64,000 nt of DNA. Origin: Sporosarcina limicola. Lineage in GTDB: Bacteria; Bacillota; Bacilli; Bacillales_A; Planococcaceae. The stretch's first letter is position 1, and every line of letters starts with the position of its first letter. Where the stretch lies: positions 1-64,000 of the forward strand of contig NZ_JADBEL010000012.1 of NCBI RefSeq assembly GCF_014873855.1, in the 5' to 3' direction. The notes beneath the pieces were generated by a model that had not been told where the DNA came from, searched no databases, and saw only the letters and a program-made list of their open reading frames with translations. The translations under genes and the position numbers were made by a program. Positions 34,786 through 43,250 of the stretch are shown here, in pieces.

Positions 34786-35589
34786 ATGAACCAAGAGCAA
34801 GTAGGAATTAAAACACCAGAATTCGTGTCCCTTCAATTTCAGCTCGCAGGCCTTGGTAGTAGAGCCACAGCGTTTATAATCGACCTACTTATTCTACTAG
34901 TCGTGAATATATTAATCATCATTGCCCTCATTATCGTTTTTGCTGGTGGGAGAGATTTATTGGATTTTACAGGAACAGACTCCCTTCTATTAGGGATTAC
35001 AATCGTTGGACTCTTTCTTATTAACACGGGATACTTTATCGCTCTTGAATACTTTTCAGGTGGAAGAACGATTGGAAAGCGAGTCATCGGAATTCGGGCC
35101 ATTCAGGAAAACGGTCATAGTTTAACACTGTTATCCAGTTTTATCCGTAACTTTCTTCGGGTTATTGATAACTTGCCAGCAGGTTATTTTCTTGGAATCA
35201 TAATGATTTTCTTCCACTCAAAACATAAAAGAATTGGGGACCTTGTCGCCGGAACGATTGTCGTTCATGAGCGAAAAGGGAAACGAAAGAAGAAGCTTTC
35301 ACCGATTGAACAAGAAATCGCTAAGAAAGGCCTTACGAAAGACGATCTCACCATTGAGGAATGGTCTTTAAAATCGATCAGTCAAAAAGATTGGAACCTA
35401 ATTAAAACCTATAGCAATCGTCTTATGCAGTTGCCAACAAATGAGCGATCTGAACTCACTCTACAAATGGCTTGGTTATTATTCCCGCGATTCGGATTAG
35501 AATTAGTAGGGAAAAGCAACCTTGATTTAGAAAATACCCTGCTTGTCCTTTACTTAATCTTGAAAGAGGAGTGGGCGTATGAATTGTAG
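34786..35589 (+). CDS. RDD-family membrane protein
   Basis: A 267-residue protein. The RDD domain (about residues 15-160) shows GLGSRATAFIIDLLILLVV with the R-D pair, then GRTIGKRVIGIRAIQENG and DNLPAGYFLGIIMIFF, and KHKRIGDLVAGTIVVHER. Three helices are expected. The C-terminal ~100 residues are soluble (EIAKKGLTKDDLTIEEWSLK). It shares a 145-bp promoter region with the divergent SpoIIM-like gene and closes the cluster. Confidence 0.83.
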   Translation: MNQEQVGIKTPEFVSLQFQLAGLGSRATAFIIDLLILLVVNILIIIALIIVFAGGRDLLDFTGTDSLLLGITIVGLFLINTGYFIALEYFSGGRTIGKRVIGIRAIQENGHSLTLLSSFIRNFLRVIDNLPAGYFLGIIMIFFHSKHKRIGDLVAGTIVVHERKGKRKKKLSPIEQEIAKKGLTKDDLTIEEWSLKSISQKDWNLIKTYSNRLMQLPTNERSELTLQMAWLLFPRFGLELVGKSNLDLENTLLVLYLILKEEWAYEL

Positions 35590-35752
35590 TGTACGGTACT
35601 ACTAGATACGAATGTTTTGAAACACTTAAAGCAGTACATGCTGCCAGATCAATGGCATATGTCTTCCAGGGGTATCCATTGAAAGGACGTTTCGGTCTAG
35701 GGAAAGAGACGCTTGCAGATATCCATCAATCGAGAAAGTTTTGTAGCAACAT

Positions 35753-35821
35753 AATGGCATGATGGTTGAACAAGCCGCACAAGATTTTCTTGTGAAAGTA
35801 GGTTTGATGGAAAAGAATTGA
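35753..35821 (+). pseudogene. Relic of an opuCC 3' end
   Basis: Encodes NGMMVEQAAQDFLVKVGL followed by MEKN and stop. This aligns with the C-terminus of OpuCC at 25954 (EGMMVERVAQEFLVEAGL, then MEEN). The nearby upstream sequence has a stop in frame. It is followed at the same distance by a terminator like that of opuCC. Confidence 0.8.
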
Positions 35822-35828
35822 ATGTGGG

Positions 35829-35860
35829 AGCGTACCTCTTGAAAATAGGTACGCTTTTTT
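35829..35860 (+). terminator. Terminator retained behind the opuCC relic
   Basis: AGCGTACCT and AGGTACGCT pair perfectly around 9 nt and run into TTTTTT. It aligns with the opuC terminator at 25961-25997. Confidence 0.8.
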
Positions 35861-35876
35861 GCATAAATTCAGGAAG

Positions 35877-35910
35877 TTATCACTGCTCTAGGCTCTTTAT
35901 CACTATGATA
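35877..35910 (+). repeat. Decayed 21-bp array (array 5)
   Basis: Two degenerate cores, TTATCACTGCTCTA at 35877 and TTATCACTATGATA at 35897, about 20 bp apart. Placement behind the opuCC relic terminator mirrors array 3 behind opuCC. Confidence 0.6.
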
Positions 35911-37093
35911 TGGAATCCTTACTAATTCGCTTGGATGCAAAAGAATGAACGAACCAATATACAAATAATAATTCTATAACTATGGAAAAAAAAGTCTTCA
36001 TCTCAGGAACATGAATAAGTAAAGCTAAATTTATAATAATCAACTGTAAAATCAATAGATTCATTATAAGTTTTTTGAAAGACTTTTTAAATATATTGAA
36101 TGAAATGGGGTATAAACGAATACTGTCATTTACCGAGTATTGCAAAGGTAATAGTTGGTACCCTGTTAAAAATAATAGTAGCAAGGCAACTATCCACCCA
36201 TAATCGGGTAAGAAATAAATAATGCTAAAACCAATGAGTGATAGCCTTACATATAGATAATAAAAATCGTCATACCTGACAAATAAATGTGAGAATAAAT
36301 AAACGTGGGATGAGGATTGCTTATGAGTTACGACTTTTTTCACAATCCATCCCAAAAGTCTTCTACGACTAAAAGAACGTTCAAGGTGCCGAACATCGAT
36401 ATATAGGCTAATGAATTTATATATTTTCAACTTAGACTTTTCCTCTTGGTTTATTAAAAAACTCCAATTAATCCCTCTCGCCCTCTTACCAAACACATAA
36501 AACCAGATAATGAAATTAACAACTATTACTATCCCTGAAATCTCCCATATGCCTAGAAACATAAAATAGAGAGCCGTGCTAAATAATATTAACCTAATAG
36601 ATCTATGAACTACCTTTTGAGTTTTAGTAGTTAGCCATTGTTCAACCCAAGTCAAACGAATGTTCAAGATAATTAAGCCTAGAATAATAAGTACAAATGG
36701 GAGATTGATAACTTCTTTATTTTTTATCAAAGGGCTCATTACTATCATAAAAATAAGTAATCTAATTACATCCATAAACACACTATAAAGTATTGAATTC
36801 CTGAAATATGAAGATAATGCCGCCTCGGTTGGCATAAGAAAAACAACATCCGCTTTTTTCACAAATGTTCGAACTCTTGTCTGCAAAAAGATAAAAGTAA
36901 TTACTACTGCGGCTATGATTTCAGTTGAAACAGACGGAGGCAACCATTGGATAAACTTCATATAAAAGTATATGAAGACACTACCAAAAATGATGAAAGA
37001 GTAAAGAACACTCATCGCAATTACCGCAAAGTAGTTAGCCATTTCAATATAAAAATCCTTAAATCTTTTATTCCATATCGAATTAACTTCCAA
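35903..37093 (-). CDS. EcsB-like ABC transporter permease
   Basis: A 396-residue membrane protein with about ten helices. The motif RVRTFVKKADVVFLMPTE (about residues 73-90) is characteristic of EcsB-type permeases. The protein is rich in aromatic and Ile residues. No EcsA ATPase gene is adjacent, so it may use one encoded elsewhere or be an orphan copy. A broken paralogue lies at 28240-28675. The family affects protein secretion and processing in B. subtilis, but an orphan copy may have another role. Confidence 0.75.
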   Translation of the reverse strand: MEVNSIWNKRFKDFYIEMANYFAVIAMSVLYSFIIFGSVFIYFYMKFIQWLPPSVSTEIIAAVVITFIFLQTRVRTFVKKADVVFLMPTEAALSSYFRNSILYSVFMDVIRLLIFMIVMSPLIKNKEVINLPFVLIILGLIILNIRLTWVEQWLTTKTQKVVHRSIRLILFSTALYFMFLGIWEISGIVIVVNFIIWFYVFGKRARGINWSFLINQEEKSKLKIYKFISLYIDVRHLERSFSRRRLLGWIVKKVVTHKQSSSHVYLFSHLFVRYDDFYYLYVRLSLIGFSIIYFLPDYGWIVALLLLFLTGYQLLPLQYSVNDSIRLYPISFNIFKKSFKKLIMNLLILQLIIINLALLIHVPEMKTFFSIVIELLFVYWFVHSFASKRISKDSIS

Positions 37094-37212
37094 AATTACA
37101 CCTCAACTTTCAACTACTTAAATTCATATTTAATGACCCTAGGTAACGATTTGGAAATGGTAAACAATTATTGTTTTATTTCTTCAGGAAATATGCTTTA
37201 GCCATTAAAATC

Positions 37213-38496
37213 CTACCCTCTCATTACATCCGCCAATACTTCACGTGCAAAATGGTAAAACGATGAATACGGCATTTTATGTAATTTATCAACTACATGT
37301 CTTGCCAGTTGCTGCGCTTTCGCAGCATCGCCCAAATGAAAGTGGCAGAGTGCCTCATAACTTTTTGAGATTTCTCGGATAGCTACATCTAATGGAGCCA
37401 TTTCCATAAAGTCGTTCATCACGATTTGATTTTCCTTAAACAAGGTTTGTGCTTCTTCGTAACGTGCTAACCTTGTTAACGCTCGCGCTTTTACATTTCG
37501 CGTAAATACCATTATTTCCTCTTTGATTGAATCTTGTATGGTGCTTTCATTCAACAAATACCGTTCAAATTCGGATTCTAATTGAATTGCATTTTCATAA
37601 TTCCCCTCAAAAAACTCTTCAATTAAAATCTTCGTACCCTCATGTTCTATAAATAAATCCTCTTTCTTCACTAGTTGAACAAATGAAGTAGCATCAGCGA
37701 CATACTTTCGTGCTTCATCATATTTTTGTTCATCATAATAAAGCCAGGCCTTCATATTTAACAGACTGTAATAATTTATAAACACAAGGTTCATACGTGA
37801 AAAATCGATTGTTTCATCTAGTAGTTCATGAGCTTTTAGGGTTTCCCCCATCGATATAAGTGTAGAAATTTTCCCAAACATCAATTCAATATATGTCGCT
37901 TTAGTCTCCAAGCTGTCTTTGATTGTTAAGTTATCAAGCCCTTCATCAATAATGGCTATCGTTTCACGGTAGTTAGCTCGCCGAAACTCGATGTTCGCTA
38001 AGAATAACCATAATTTGATGACACGCCATTCCATTTGCAAGTTGACATAGATAGCTATCGCTTTCTCCACATATTGCTCCCATTTATTCTCTTCTATTTT
38101 TAAATACGCCTCATTGGAATAAACATACAGATGATAAAGGGACTTCGCATATAACTCGTAAATTCGTGCCGCTTCATAACTTTGATCTAATTTCTTTAGC
38201 AGTGGCTGTAATAATGAGATTGTTGCTAAAACATCGTCAACGTCATGTCTATTTAGCAACTCGAATGCTTCATTTATTTTACTTCGGAGCTTCTCCTTTG
38301 AAATCTCTTCAACAAGCTCGGTAATATCTACATCCAACTGAACCGCAATATGATGCAGCCGTTCTATCGATGGCTGTGTTTTACCATTTTCTATTAAACT
38401 AATCATTCCTCTTGAAACATGCTCGTTTGCCAAGTCAGAAATCGTCATTTTTTTCGCTGTGCGAATTCTTTTAATGTTTTCCCCGACATGCTTCAT
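37213..38496 (-). CDS. XRE-type regulator with TPR domain
   Basis: A 427-residue regulator. N-terminal Cro/C1 helix-turn-helix (about 5-60: IRTAKKMTISDLANEHVSRGMISLIENGKTQP), followed by ~360 residues of tetratricopeptide-like helical repeats (for example ANYRETIAIIDEGLDNL, EQKYDEARKYVADA, ARYEEAQTLFKEN). This layout is shared with peptide-sensing RRNPP/Rgg-like regulators, though no peptide gene was found next to it. The ATG at 38496 fits GAGGGG at 9 nt; the one at 38505 abuts it. It is divergent from an MFS pump and probably controls it through the sites at 38560-38622. Confidence 0.83.
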   Translation of the reverse strand: MKHVGENIKRIRTAKKMTISDLANEHVSRGMISLIENGKTQPSIERLHHIAVQLDVDITELVEEISKEKLRSKINEAFELLNRHDVDDVLATISLLQPLLKKLDQSYEAARIYELYAKSLYHLYVYSNEAYLKIEENKWEQYVEKAIAIYVNLQMEWRVIKLWLFLANIEFRRANYRETIAIIDEGLDNLTIKDSLETKATYIELMFGKISTLISMGETLKAHELLDETIDFSRMNLVFINYYSLLNMKAWLYYDEQKYDEARKYVADATSFVQLVKKEDLFIEHEGTKILIEEFFEGNYENAIQLESEFERYLLNESTIQDSIKEEIMVFTRNVKARALTRLARYEEAQTLFKENQIVMNDFMEMAPLDVAIREISKSYEALCHFHLGDAAKAQQLARHVVDKLHKMPYSSFYHFAREVLADVMRG

Positions 38497-38559
38497 CGCG
38501 CTCATCCCCTCTACCTTTCTATTCCTTTTAGTATATCATGTTTAATTTACGACATTAAA

Positions 38560-38622
38560 TTGTTTACTATATTGAACTCCATGTCTGTATCGTGTATAGT
38601 TTTGTTTAGTATATTAAACAAA
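38560..38622. promoter_or_regulatory. Paired operators between the XRE regulator and MFS genes
   Basis: TTTGTTTA and TAAACAAA (38601-38622) form a perfect 8-bp inverted repeat around GTATAT. A second copy, TTGTTTACTATATTGAAC, lies at 38560-38577. They differ at only a few positions and are ~41 bp apart, near four helical turns. A partial third (TTTAGTATAT) is at 38528. Confidence 0.65.
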
Positions 38623-38641
38623 ATGAAAGGATGGAGAACGA

Positions 38642-39874
38642 ATGATTAAACGCAATATTTCACTCATCGTTACGAATCAGTTTTTAACAGCATTATCGGA
38701 TAGTATTTTTTCGCTGGCAATCATGTGGTATGTATATGAAATCACAAAATCAGCATTATCAGCATCACTTATTATGGTGATCATATCACTCACTGGTATT
38801 ATCGTTGGGCCCTTTATAGGAGTATTAGTCGATCGTAGGGAGCCGAAAACTTCCATGCAAATCGGATATGCATGCATGATTTTAGTTGGAATTATTTTAG
38901 CTATTGTCTATTTCTATTTCGTCGACATACTCATTGTCGTAATTTATTTATCGCTTGTTGTACATCACATTTGTATGATGTTCATTTCTCCCGCTAAAAA
39001 CAAGTTACTTCCCCGAATTGTCGGCGTATCAAAAATTGTGAAAGTAAACGGGTATATTTATTCTACTAGCCAAACCGCCGATCTAATCGGTCAGGCCATA
39101 AGCGGTGTGCTAATTGGAATTATCGGATTTGTTGGAGTGATGCTCTTTCATTCAGGCGTCTATCTACTTGCTAGTATTTTACTTATTTTCGTTATTAATG
39201 TTTCATTGGTGAAGGACAAAATTCAAACAGAAGAAGAGAGTACAGTCACCCCGAAAACTTCTATGTTGGCCGAATTAAAAGCAGGTATGCTTATTTTGAA
39301 ACAAAATCGTCCTATCTTTAAACTAGTTTTTCTAGCTACCGCCCTAAATGCGACAACAATTGCAGGCGCTTTGTTCGTCGTCCTCGTTTCGGATCATTAT
39401 GGTGCAAGCGCAGTACAATTTGGCTTGATCAATGCTGTAGCTGCTGTAAGTGGAATTATCATCGGATTGGTGGCAAATAAGCTGACGAATTTCGCAAAAC
39501 CCTATCTTGTTATGGCCATTACGCTTGGAATAAGTGGAGTTGCCTTTCTATCAATGGGGCTTACATCGAATTTCTATTTCGGGACATTGTTCTTTATGAT
39601 GATGACCGCTTCAATCATCATTTTTAGCATTATCGACAACACATTGATGATTGTGCTTGTAAAAGATGAATTCCGCGGACGTGTTTTCATGCTGAAAGTT
39701 GCCATTGCATCACTCCTTATTCCAATTTTTTCGCTGGCGGGTGGACTTATTGCAGATTCGATTCCAGTTAACTATCTTTTCATTTTTGGGGGTTGCTGGG
39801 TACTTATCTGTTCACTCTTTCCCTTATTTGACCGTGATATTCGCGCAATTGAGCGGTTACCGCGCGAAGAATGA
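38642..39874 (+). CDS. MFS efflux transporter
   Basis: A 410-residue major facilitator with twelve predicted helices, related by pattern to macrolide-type exporters (MFS_3). The loop between helices 2 and 3 carries GVLVDRREPKTSMQIGY, the MFS motif A region, and the central loop around residues 185-215 is hydrophilic. AAGGATGGAG lies just before the ATG. The divergent XRE-TPR regulator and its operators suggest inducible export. Substrate unknown. Confidence 0.85.
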   Translation: MIKRNISLIVTNQFLTALSDSIFSLAIMWYVYEITKSALSASLIMVIISLTGIIVGPFIGVLVDRREPKTSMQIGYACMILVGIILAIVYFYFVDILIVVIYLSLVVHHICMMFISPAKNKLLPRIVGVSKIVKVNGYIYSTSQTADLIGQAISGVLIGIIGFVGVMLFHSGVYLLASILLIFVINVSLVKDKIQTEEESTVTPKTSMLAELKAGMLILKQNRPIFKLVFLATALNATTIAGALFVVLVSDHYGASAVQFGLINAVAAVSGIIIGLVANKLTNFAKPYLVMAITLGISGVAFLSMGLTSNFYFGTLFFMMMTASIIIFSIIDNTLMIVLVKDEFRGRVFMLKVAIASLLIPIFSLAGGLIADSIPVNYLFIFGGCWVLICSLFPLFDRDIRAIERLPREE

Positions 39875-40230
39875 ATGTGAATTAGGAGTTATCACCGCCT
39901 TGGTGTTGATTATCACCGCCTTGGGTCGAGTTATCACCGCCTTGACATACTTTATCACCGCCACTCACTATATTCGCGTTAAAATTCCCCTATCTCCATA
40001 ATAAAAACAGGATACCCATCGACCATTTCAGTCTAGGGAATCCTGCTTTGTAAATGATTACTTCATGAACTCCATCACCACTATAATAACCCCTATAAGA
40101 AAAAGAGCTATATGCTCGATGCAGATTCGGGGAAATAATTTTCGGTTCAGTTCCTTTTCCCACATCTCCGGCGGATCCATGGAACATGTTTTGCAAAAGC
40201 GTGTGGACTTCTTCTTTTTCACCAAATCAC
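39875..40230. other. Convergent MFS/glutaredoxin intergenic region
   Basis: Contains repeat array 6 and an inverted repeat at 40008-40045 (CAGGATACCC facing GGGAATCCTG, one mismatch) followed by Ts on the minus strand, probably the terminator of the glutaredoxin gene. The 68-codon minus frame here has no support. Confidence 0.55.
39889..39965 (+). repeat. 21-bp repeat array 6 (four units)
   Basis: Cores at 39889, 39910, 39931 and 39952 (last one ends CCACT). Spacers: gtgttga, ggtcgag, acatact. It begins 15 bp after the MFS stop codon. Confidence 0.93.
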
Positions 40231-40500
40231 TTACCCTTTTAACGCTTCTTGAATGCCGTCCATGTCAAAACCGATTACCCATTTGCCATTGATTTCTGTT
40301 TGTGGGACGCCCATTTGACCTGTTTTTTCGACAAGTTTTTGGCCAGCTGCTTGGTCTTTCTGAACGTTTACTTCTTTGTATGGGATATTTTGTTCCTTTA
40401 GGTAGTTTATCATCATTGTGCAATATGGGCATGTGGATGATGTGTAAACTGTCGCTACATTTGTAATTTTATTTCTCCTCCTATTTTCTTGTGCTTTCAT
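40231..40500 (-). CDS. Glutaredoxin-family protein
   Basis: An 89-residue thioredoxin-fold protein with the redox motif SSTCPYCTMM (CPYC), the cis-Pro segment MGVPQTEING, and a C-terminal helix (FDMDGIQEALKG). It would reduce disulfides or mixed thiols in the cytoplasm. The ATG at 40500 is preceded by GGAGG at 7 nt; the longer frame to 40527 is not needed. Unrelated in direction or spacing to neighbours beyond sharing strand with the heme operon upstream. Confidence 0.85.
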   Translation of the reverse strand: MKAQENRRRNKITNVATVYTSSTCPYCTMMINYLKEQNIPYKEVNVQKDQAAGQKLVEKTGQMGVPQTEINGKWVIGFDMDGIQEALKG

Positions 40501-40598
40501 TATATACCTCCACTGGTATTTAACCAACTAAATGAATCTCTATATAACAAAAAAAGGATAGCCCCGTAAAGGACTACCTTCCCTAATCAAATGCGCCT

Positions 40599-40705
40599 GG
40601 ATTTTGAGTTGAGCTTGCTCAATTAATTCCTTTCAAAATCCACGGCATGCCCCGGAGGCTTTAATTTTATTCAGCAGTTTTTTTCACCTGCTGAATAAAA
40701 TTAAA
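40599..40705. other. Structured intergenic element with nested inverted repeats
   Basis: GGATTTTGA (40599-40607) pairs with TCAAAATCC (40633-40641) and encloses the palindrome TTGAGCTTGCTCAA (40609-40622). Further on an 18-bp perfect inverted repeat (40660-40677 and 40688-40705) encloses a T-rich loop, ending inside the stop region of the heme oxygenase gene. It may include the operon terminator, though no U-run follows the second stem. Confidence 0.6.
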
Positions 40706-41039
40706 CTTCTTGTTTAGCCGGTTTGTGCTGAATTGCAACTTCAAATGTGGTCAGTTCTGAACTTATAATCGGGTTTTCTTCTGATTTCTGCTCACTTTTC
40801 TTGCCATGTGCTTTTTGAGATTCTCTACTTTCCAGCCATTTATCAAAAAACGTTCGATCTTCCCATGTTGTACAAATCTTCAGCTCGTCATATTCCGAAC
40901 TATTTTCCTTTTTCAACACTTCCATTAAAATGAATCCCTCAAATGTATGGACCGATTTCGCTGTTTTAAAACGAACAAGTATGTCATCCACTTGTCCTTT
41001 TTCAATTCGAATCGTGTTTACCGCAGTCATCATTTTCAT
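40701..41039 (-). CDS. IsdG-type heme-degrading monooxygenase
   Basis: A 112-residue ferredoxin-like-fold enzyme that opens heme and frees iron. The residues expected of the IsdG triad are visible: Asn in AVNTIRI, Trp in TTWEDRTFFDKW and His in SQKAHGKK. It is the last gene of a Fur-controlled heme operon and overlaps the ankyrin gene by 4 bp. Length agrees with IsdG/HmoA-type proteins. Confidence 0.85.
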   Translation of the reverse strand: MKMMTAVNTIRIEKGQVDDILVRFKTAKSVHTFEGFILMEVLKKENSSEYDELKICTTWEDRTFFDKWLESRESQKAHGKKSEQKSEENPIISSELTTFEVAIQHKPAKQEV

Positions 41040-41446
41040 ATCGCTTCCTCCCTATTTGATAAAGAATTTAAGTACTCGAACACTGGCAACGCGCTTTCCC
41101 CGCCCATTTGTGCATGGCGAATGAGTGGAATACCGTGTGGACCTTTCGCATGAATACTATCTGGAACGCGCTCGATCATTGCGGTTACAATCGGCAATTC
41201 GCCAAGCATCGCGGCTGTGAAGATGTCCATTCTTGCGCCACGGTCGAGAAGCCATTCAACAATCGCTCGATTCCCGGTATGTGCCGCCGCCCCGAGACCA
41301 CTTTCCCAATCATCTCCACCCCAATTCATTACGGAATGAACGAGTGCCGGCTCCTGTTCCAACAACGTCTGCACACCCTCAAAATCTCCATGTGCGGCGA
41401 TAATAAATGACCTAACCAGCTCATTATTTAACTGTTCTTTTGTCAT
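41036..41446 (-). CDS. Ankyrin-repeat protein of the heme operon
   Basis: A 136-residue cytoplasmic protein with about three ankyrin-type repeats: FIIAAHGDFEGVQTLLEQEP, AAAHTGNRAIVEWLLDRGA and AAMLGELPIVTAMIERVP, followed by a degenerate one. It overlaps the ATPase gene and the IsdG-type gene by 4 bp each, so it is co-translated with them. Its role in heme use is not known; a protein-protein adaptor is the natural guess. Confidence 0.82.
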   Translation of the reverse strand: MTKEQLNNELVRSFIIAAHGDFEGVQTLLEQEPALVHSVMNWGGDDWESGLGAAAHTGNRAIVEWLLDRGARMDIFTAAMLGELPIVTAMIERVPDSIHAKGPHGIPLIRHAQMGGESALPVFEYLNSLSNREEAI

Positions 41447-42228
41447 ACAAAACCTTCCTTTCGTAGCTTAATTGGAGTGAAAAATGACTTCCCATTTTCC
41501 TGATAAATGTCTGCATCAATCTCAAAAATCGATTGAAACATTTCCTTGCATAACACGCATTGCGGAATACCATCGAACTGGATCTTGCCTTTTTTCAACA
41601 CAATTAACCTGTCGCTATAACGGGCTGCCTGATTGATGTCGTGCAATACCATTACAACCGTCATATCAAATCGCGCATTCAATTCTTTCACAAGTTCCAT
41701 CACTTCAAGCTGATGAGAAATATCAAGAAATGTCGTGGGTTCATCTAACAATAAAATCTTGGGACGCTGTGCAATCGCCATTGCAATCCAAGCTCGCTGC
41801 CGTTCACCGCCGGAAAGTGACTGCAACATCCGGTTTTTAAAGTCATTTAATCTTGTGACGTCAATTGCCCATTGAACGATTTCCTCATCTTCTTTTGTTA
41901 ATTTACTGTATGCGCCCCGATGCGGGTACCTTCCGAATTCAACAAGTTCCGCCACTGTTAAATCTAGTTCATGATCTTGCATTTGGGGGAGCATCGCAAG
42001 TTTTTTGGCGACGTCTTGGCTCTTCATTGATTCAACACTTTGCCCGTCAAGAAAAACTTCACCCGTTTTTGGGGAAATGAGCCTCGAAATGAGTCGTAGG
42101 AATGTCGACTTTCCAGAGCCATTCGGTCCTATTAAACTAACAATCTCGCCCTCTTTGATGTGTAAATCAATGGATTCCAACTGAAACGAAGAAGAATGTT
42201 CGAACGACACATCTTTAGTTAGAAGCAA
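41443..42228 (-). CDS. Heme/iron-siderophore ABC ATPase
   Basis: A 261-residue FecE/HmuV-type ATPase: Walker A GPNGSGKSTF (about residue 34), signature LSGGERQRAWIAMAIAQ (about 138), Walker B ILLLDEPTTFLDISHQ (about 158), H-loop VLHDINQAARYSD. It overlaps the permease gene by 14 bp. Operon context (lipoprotein, FecCD permease, IsdG enzyme, Fur box) points to heme rather than siderophore uptake. Confidence 0.88.
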   Translation of the reverse strand: MLLTKDVSFEHSSSFQLESIDLHIKEGEIVSLIGPNGSGKSTFLRLISRLISPKTGEVFLDGQSVESMKSQDVAKKLAMLPQMQDHELDLTVAELVEFGRYPHRGAYSKLTKEDEEIVQWAIDVTRLNDFKNRMLQSLSGGERQRAWIAMAIAQRPKILLLDEPTTFLDISHQLEVMELVKELNARFDMTVVMVLHDINQAARYSDRLIVLKKGKIQFDGIPQCVLCKEMFQSIFEIDADIYQENGKSFFTPIKLRKEGFV

Positions 42229-43249
42229 AAGAATCCCTCCGTCTTTGAATCATATACAAGAAAAATGGTCCGCCGAAAAAGGCTAACAAAATTCCGACTG
42301 GTAACTCGATTGGGTTAAACGCACTGCGTGCAACTGTGTCTGCTAACACCACAAGTAGGCCACCCCCAAGTGCAGATGCCGGCAATAAATACCGGTAATC
42401 CCCGCCGATCATGATTCGCAATATATGAGGCACCACAAGCCCCACGAAGCCAATTAAACCCGAAACACTTACGGCAATACCCGCCAATAGTGTACTTAAG
42501 ATAATCAGGAAAAATCTACTCTTTTCAACGTTGTGACCTAGTAATTTTGCAACTTCATCCCCTAGCCTGAGTATCCGAATATGTTTAATCGAAAATAATG
42601 CAAAGACGAGCGCAGCAATCGCATAATAAATGATCATTTCAAACTGAACCCAACCGACTCCTGCAATTCCCCCGGCAAGCCATGGAAGAACCGATTGCAC
42701 GCGATCACTATACAAAAGCATAAGCGCGCTCATAAATGAACCAATGATGGCGTTGATGGCGACTCCGACTAAAATAATGCGGATAGGCGAAGTTCCACCT
42801 TTCCAGGACAATGTGTAAATGACGAGAGCCGTGATAAGAGCTCCTAGAAAAGCTGCAAGCGGTAAAAATAATATATATGCTGGAAAAATAATCATGATGA
42901 CTGTTGCTGCAAGACCTGCGCCCGATGATACGCCTATTATCCCGGGATCTGCCAACGGGTTTTTCATTACACCCTGTAAAATAGCACCTGATGTCGCAAG
43001 GCACATGCCGACAATTAGTCCAATTAAGACCCTCGGAAAACGAAGCTCCCATACAATTCGTCTTTCGAGTGACTCGTCGGAATAGAAGAGTCCACTCCAT
43101 ATTTCATTGAAAGAGAAGGAAACAGGGCCGATCATCAGACTTACTGTACAAGAGAGTACGAGTAATATGCTTAATGCAACTAGTACAACCGTACGTTTTT
43201 TGGCGAATGGATGTGCATTCTTATGTTCTTTAACCCCTGCCGCCTTCAT
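42215..43249 (-). CDS. Heme/iron ABC permease (FecCD family)
   Basis: A 344-residue permease with about ten helices. Family motifs: GPVSFSFNEIWSGLF near the start, RVLIGLIVGMCLATSGAILQGVMKNPLADPGIIGVSSGAGL (about 80-120), WLAGGIAGVGW, and GFVGLVVPHILRIMIGGDYRYLLPASALGG near residue 265. It follows the lipoprotein gene by one base. It forms the channel for heme or iron complexes in the plasma membrane. Confidence 0.9.
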   Translation of the reverse strand: MKAAGVKEHKNAHPFAKKRTVVLVALSILLVLSCTVSLMIGPVSFSFNEIWSGLFYSDESLERRIVWELRFPRVLIGLIVGMCLATSGAILQGVMKNPLADPGIIGVSSGAGLAATVIMIIFPAYILFLPLAAFLGALITALVIYTLSWKGGTSPIRIILVGVAINAIIGSFMSALMLLYSDRVQSVLPWLAGGIAGVGWVQFEMIIYYAIAALVFALFSIKHIRILRLGDEVAKLLGHNVEKSRFFLIILSTLLAGIAVSVSGLIGFVGLVVPHILRIMIGGDYRYLLPASALGGGLLVVLADTVARSAFNPIELPVGILLAFFGGPFFLYMIQRRRDSFASN

Positions 43250-43250
43250 G

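Larger units (their letters stand above)
35590..35902. other. Interval with opuCC relic, terminator and decayed repeats
   Basis: The first ~160 bp have no gene I can support; one frame is open for 58 codons but has no start. Then come an opuCC 3' fragment (35753-35821), its terminator (35829-35860) and a decayed 21-bp array (35877-35910). Confidence 0.6.

Noticed and set aside
35590..35763. 58-codon open frame after the RDD gene
   Set aside because: No usable start codon with a ribosome binding site, and it ends just before the opuCC relic. Left as relic sequence.
39990..40196. 68-residue minus-strand ORF after the MFS gene
   Set aside because: Overlaps a terminator-like inverted repeat, with no ribosome binding site.
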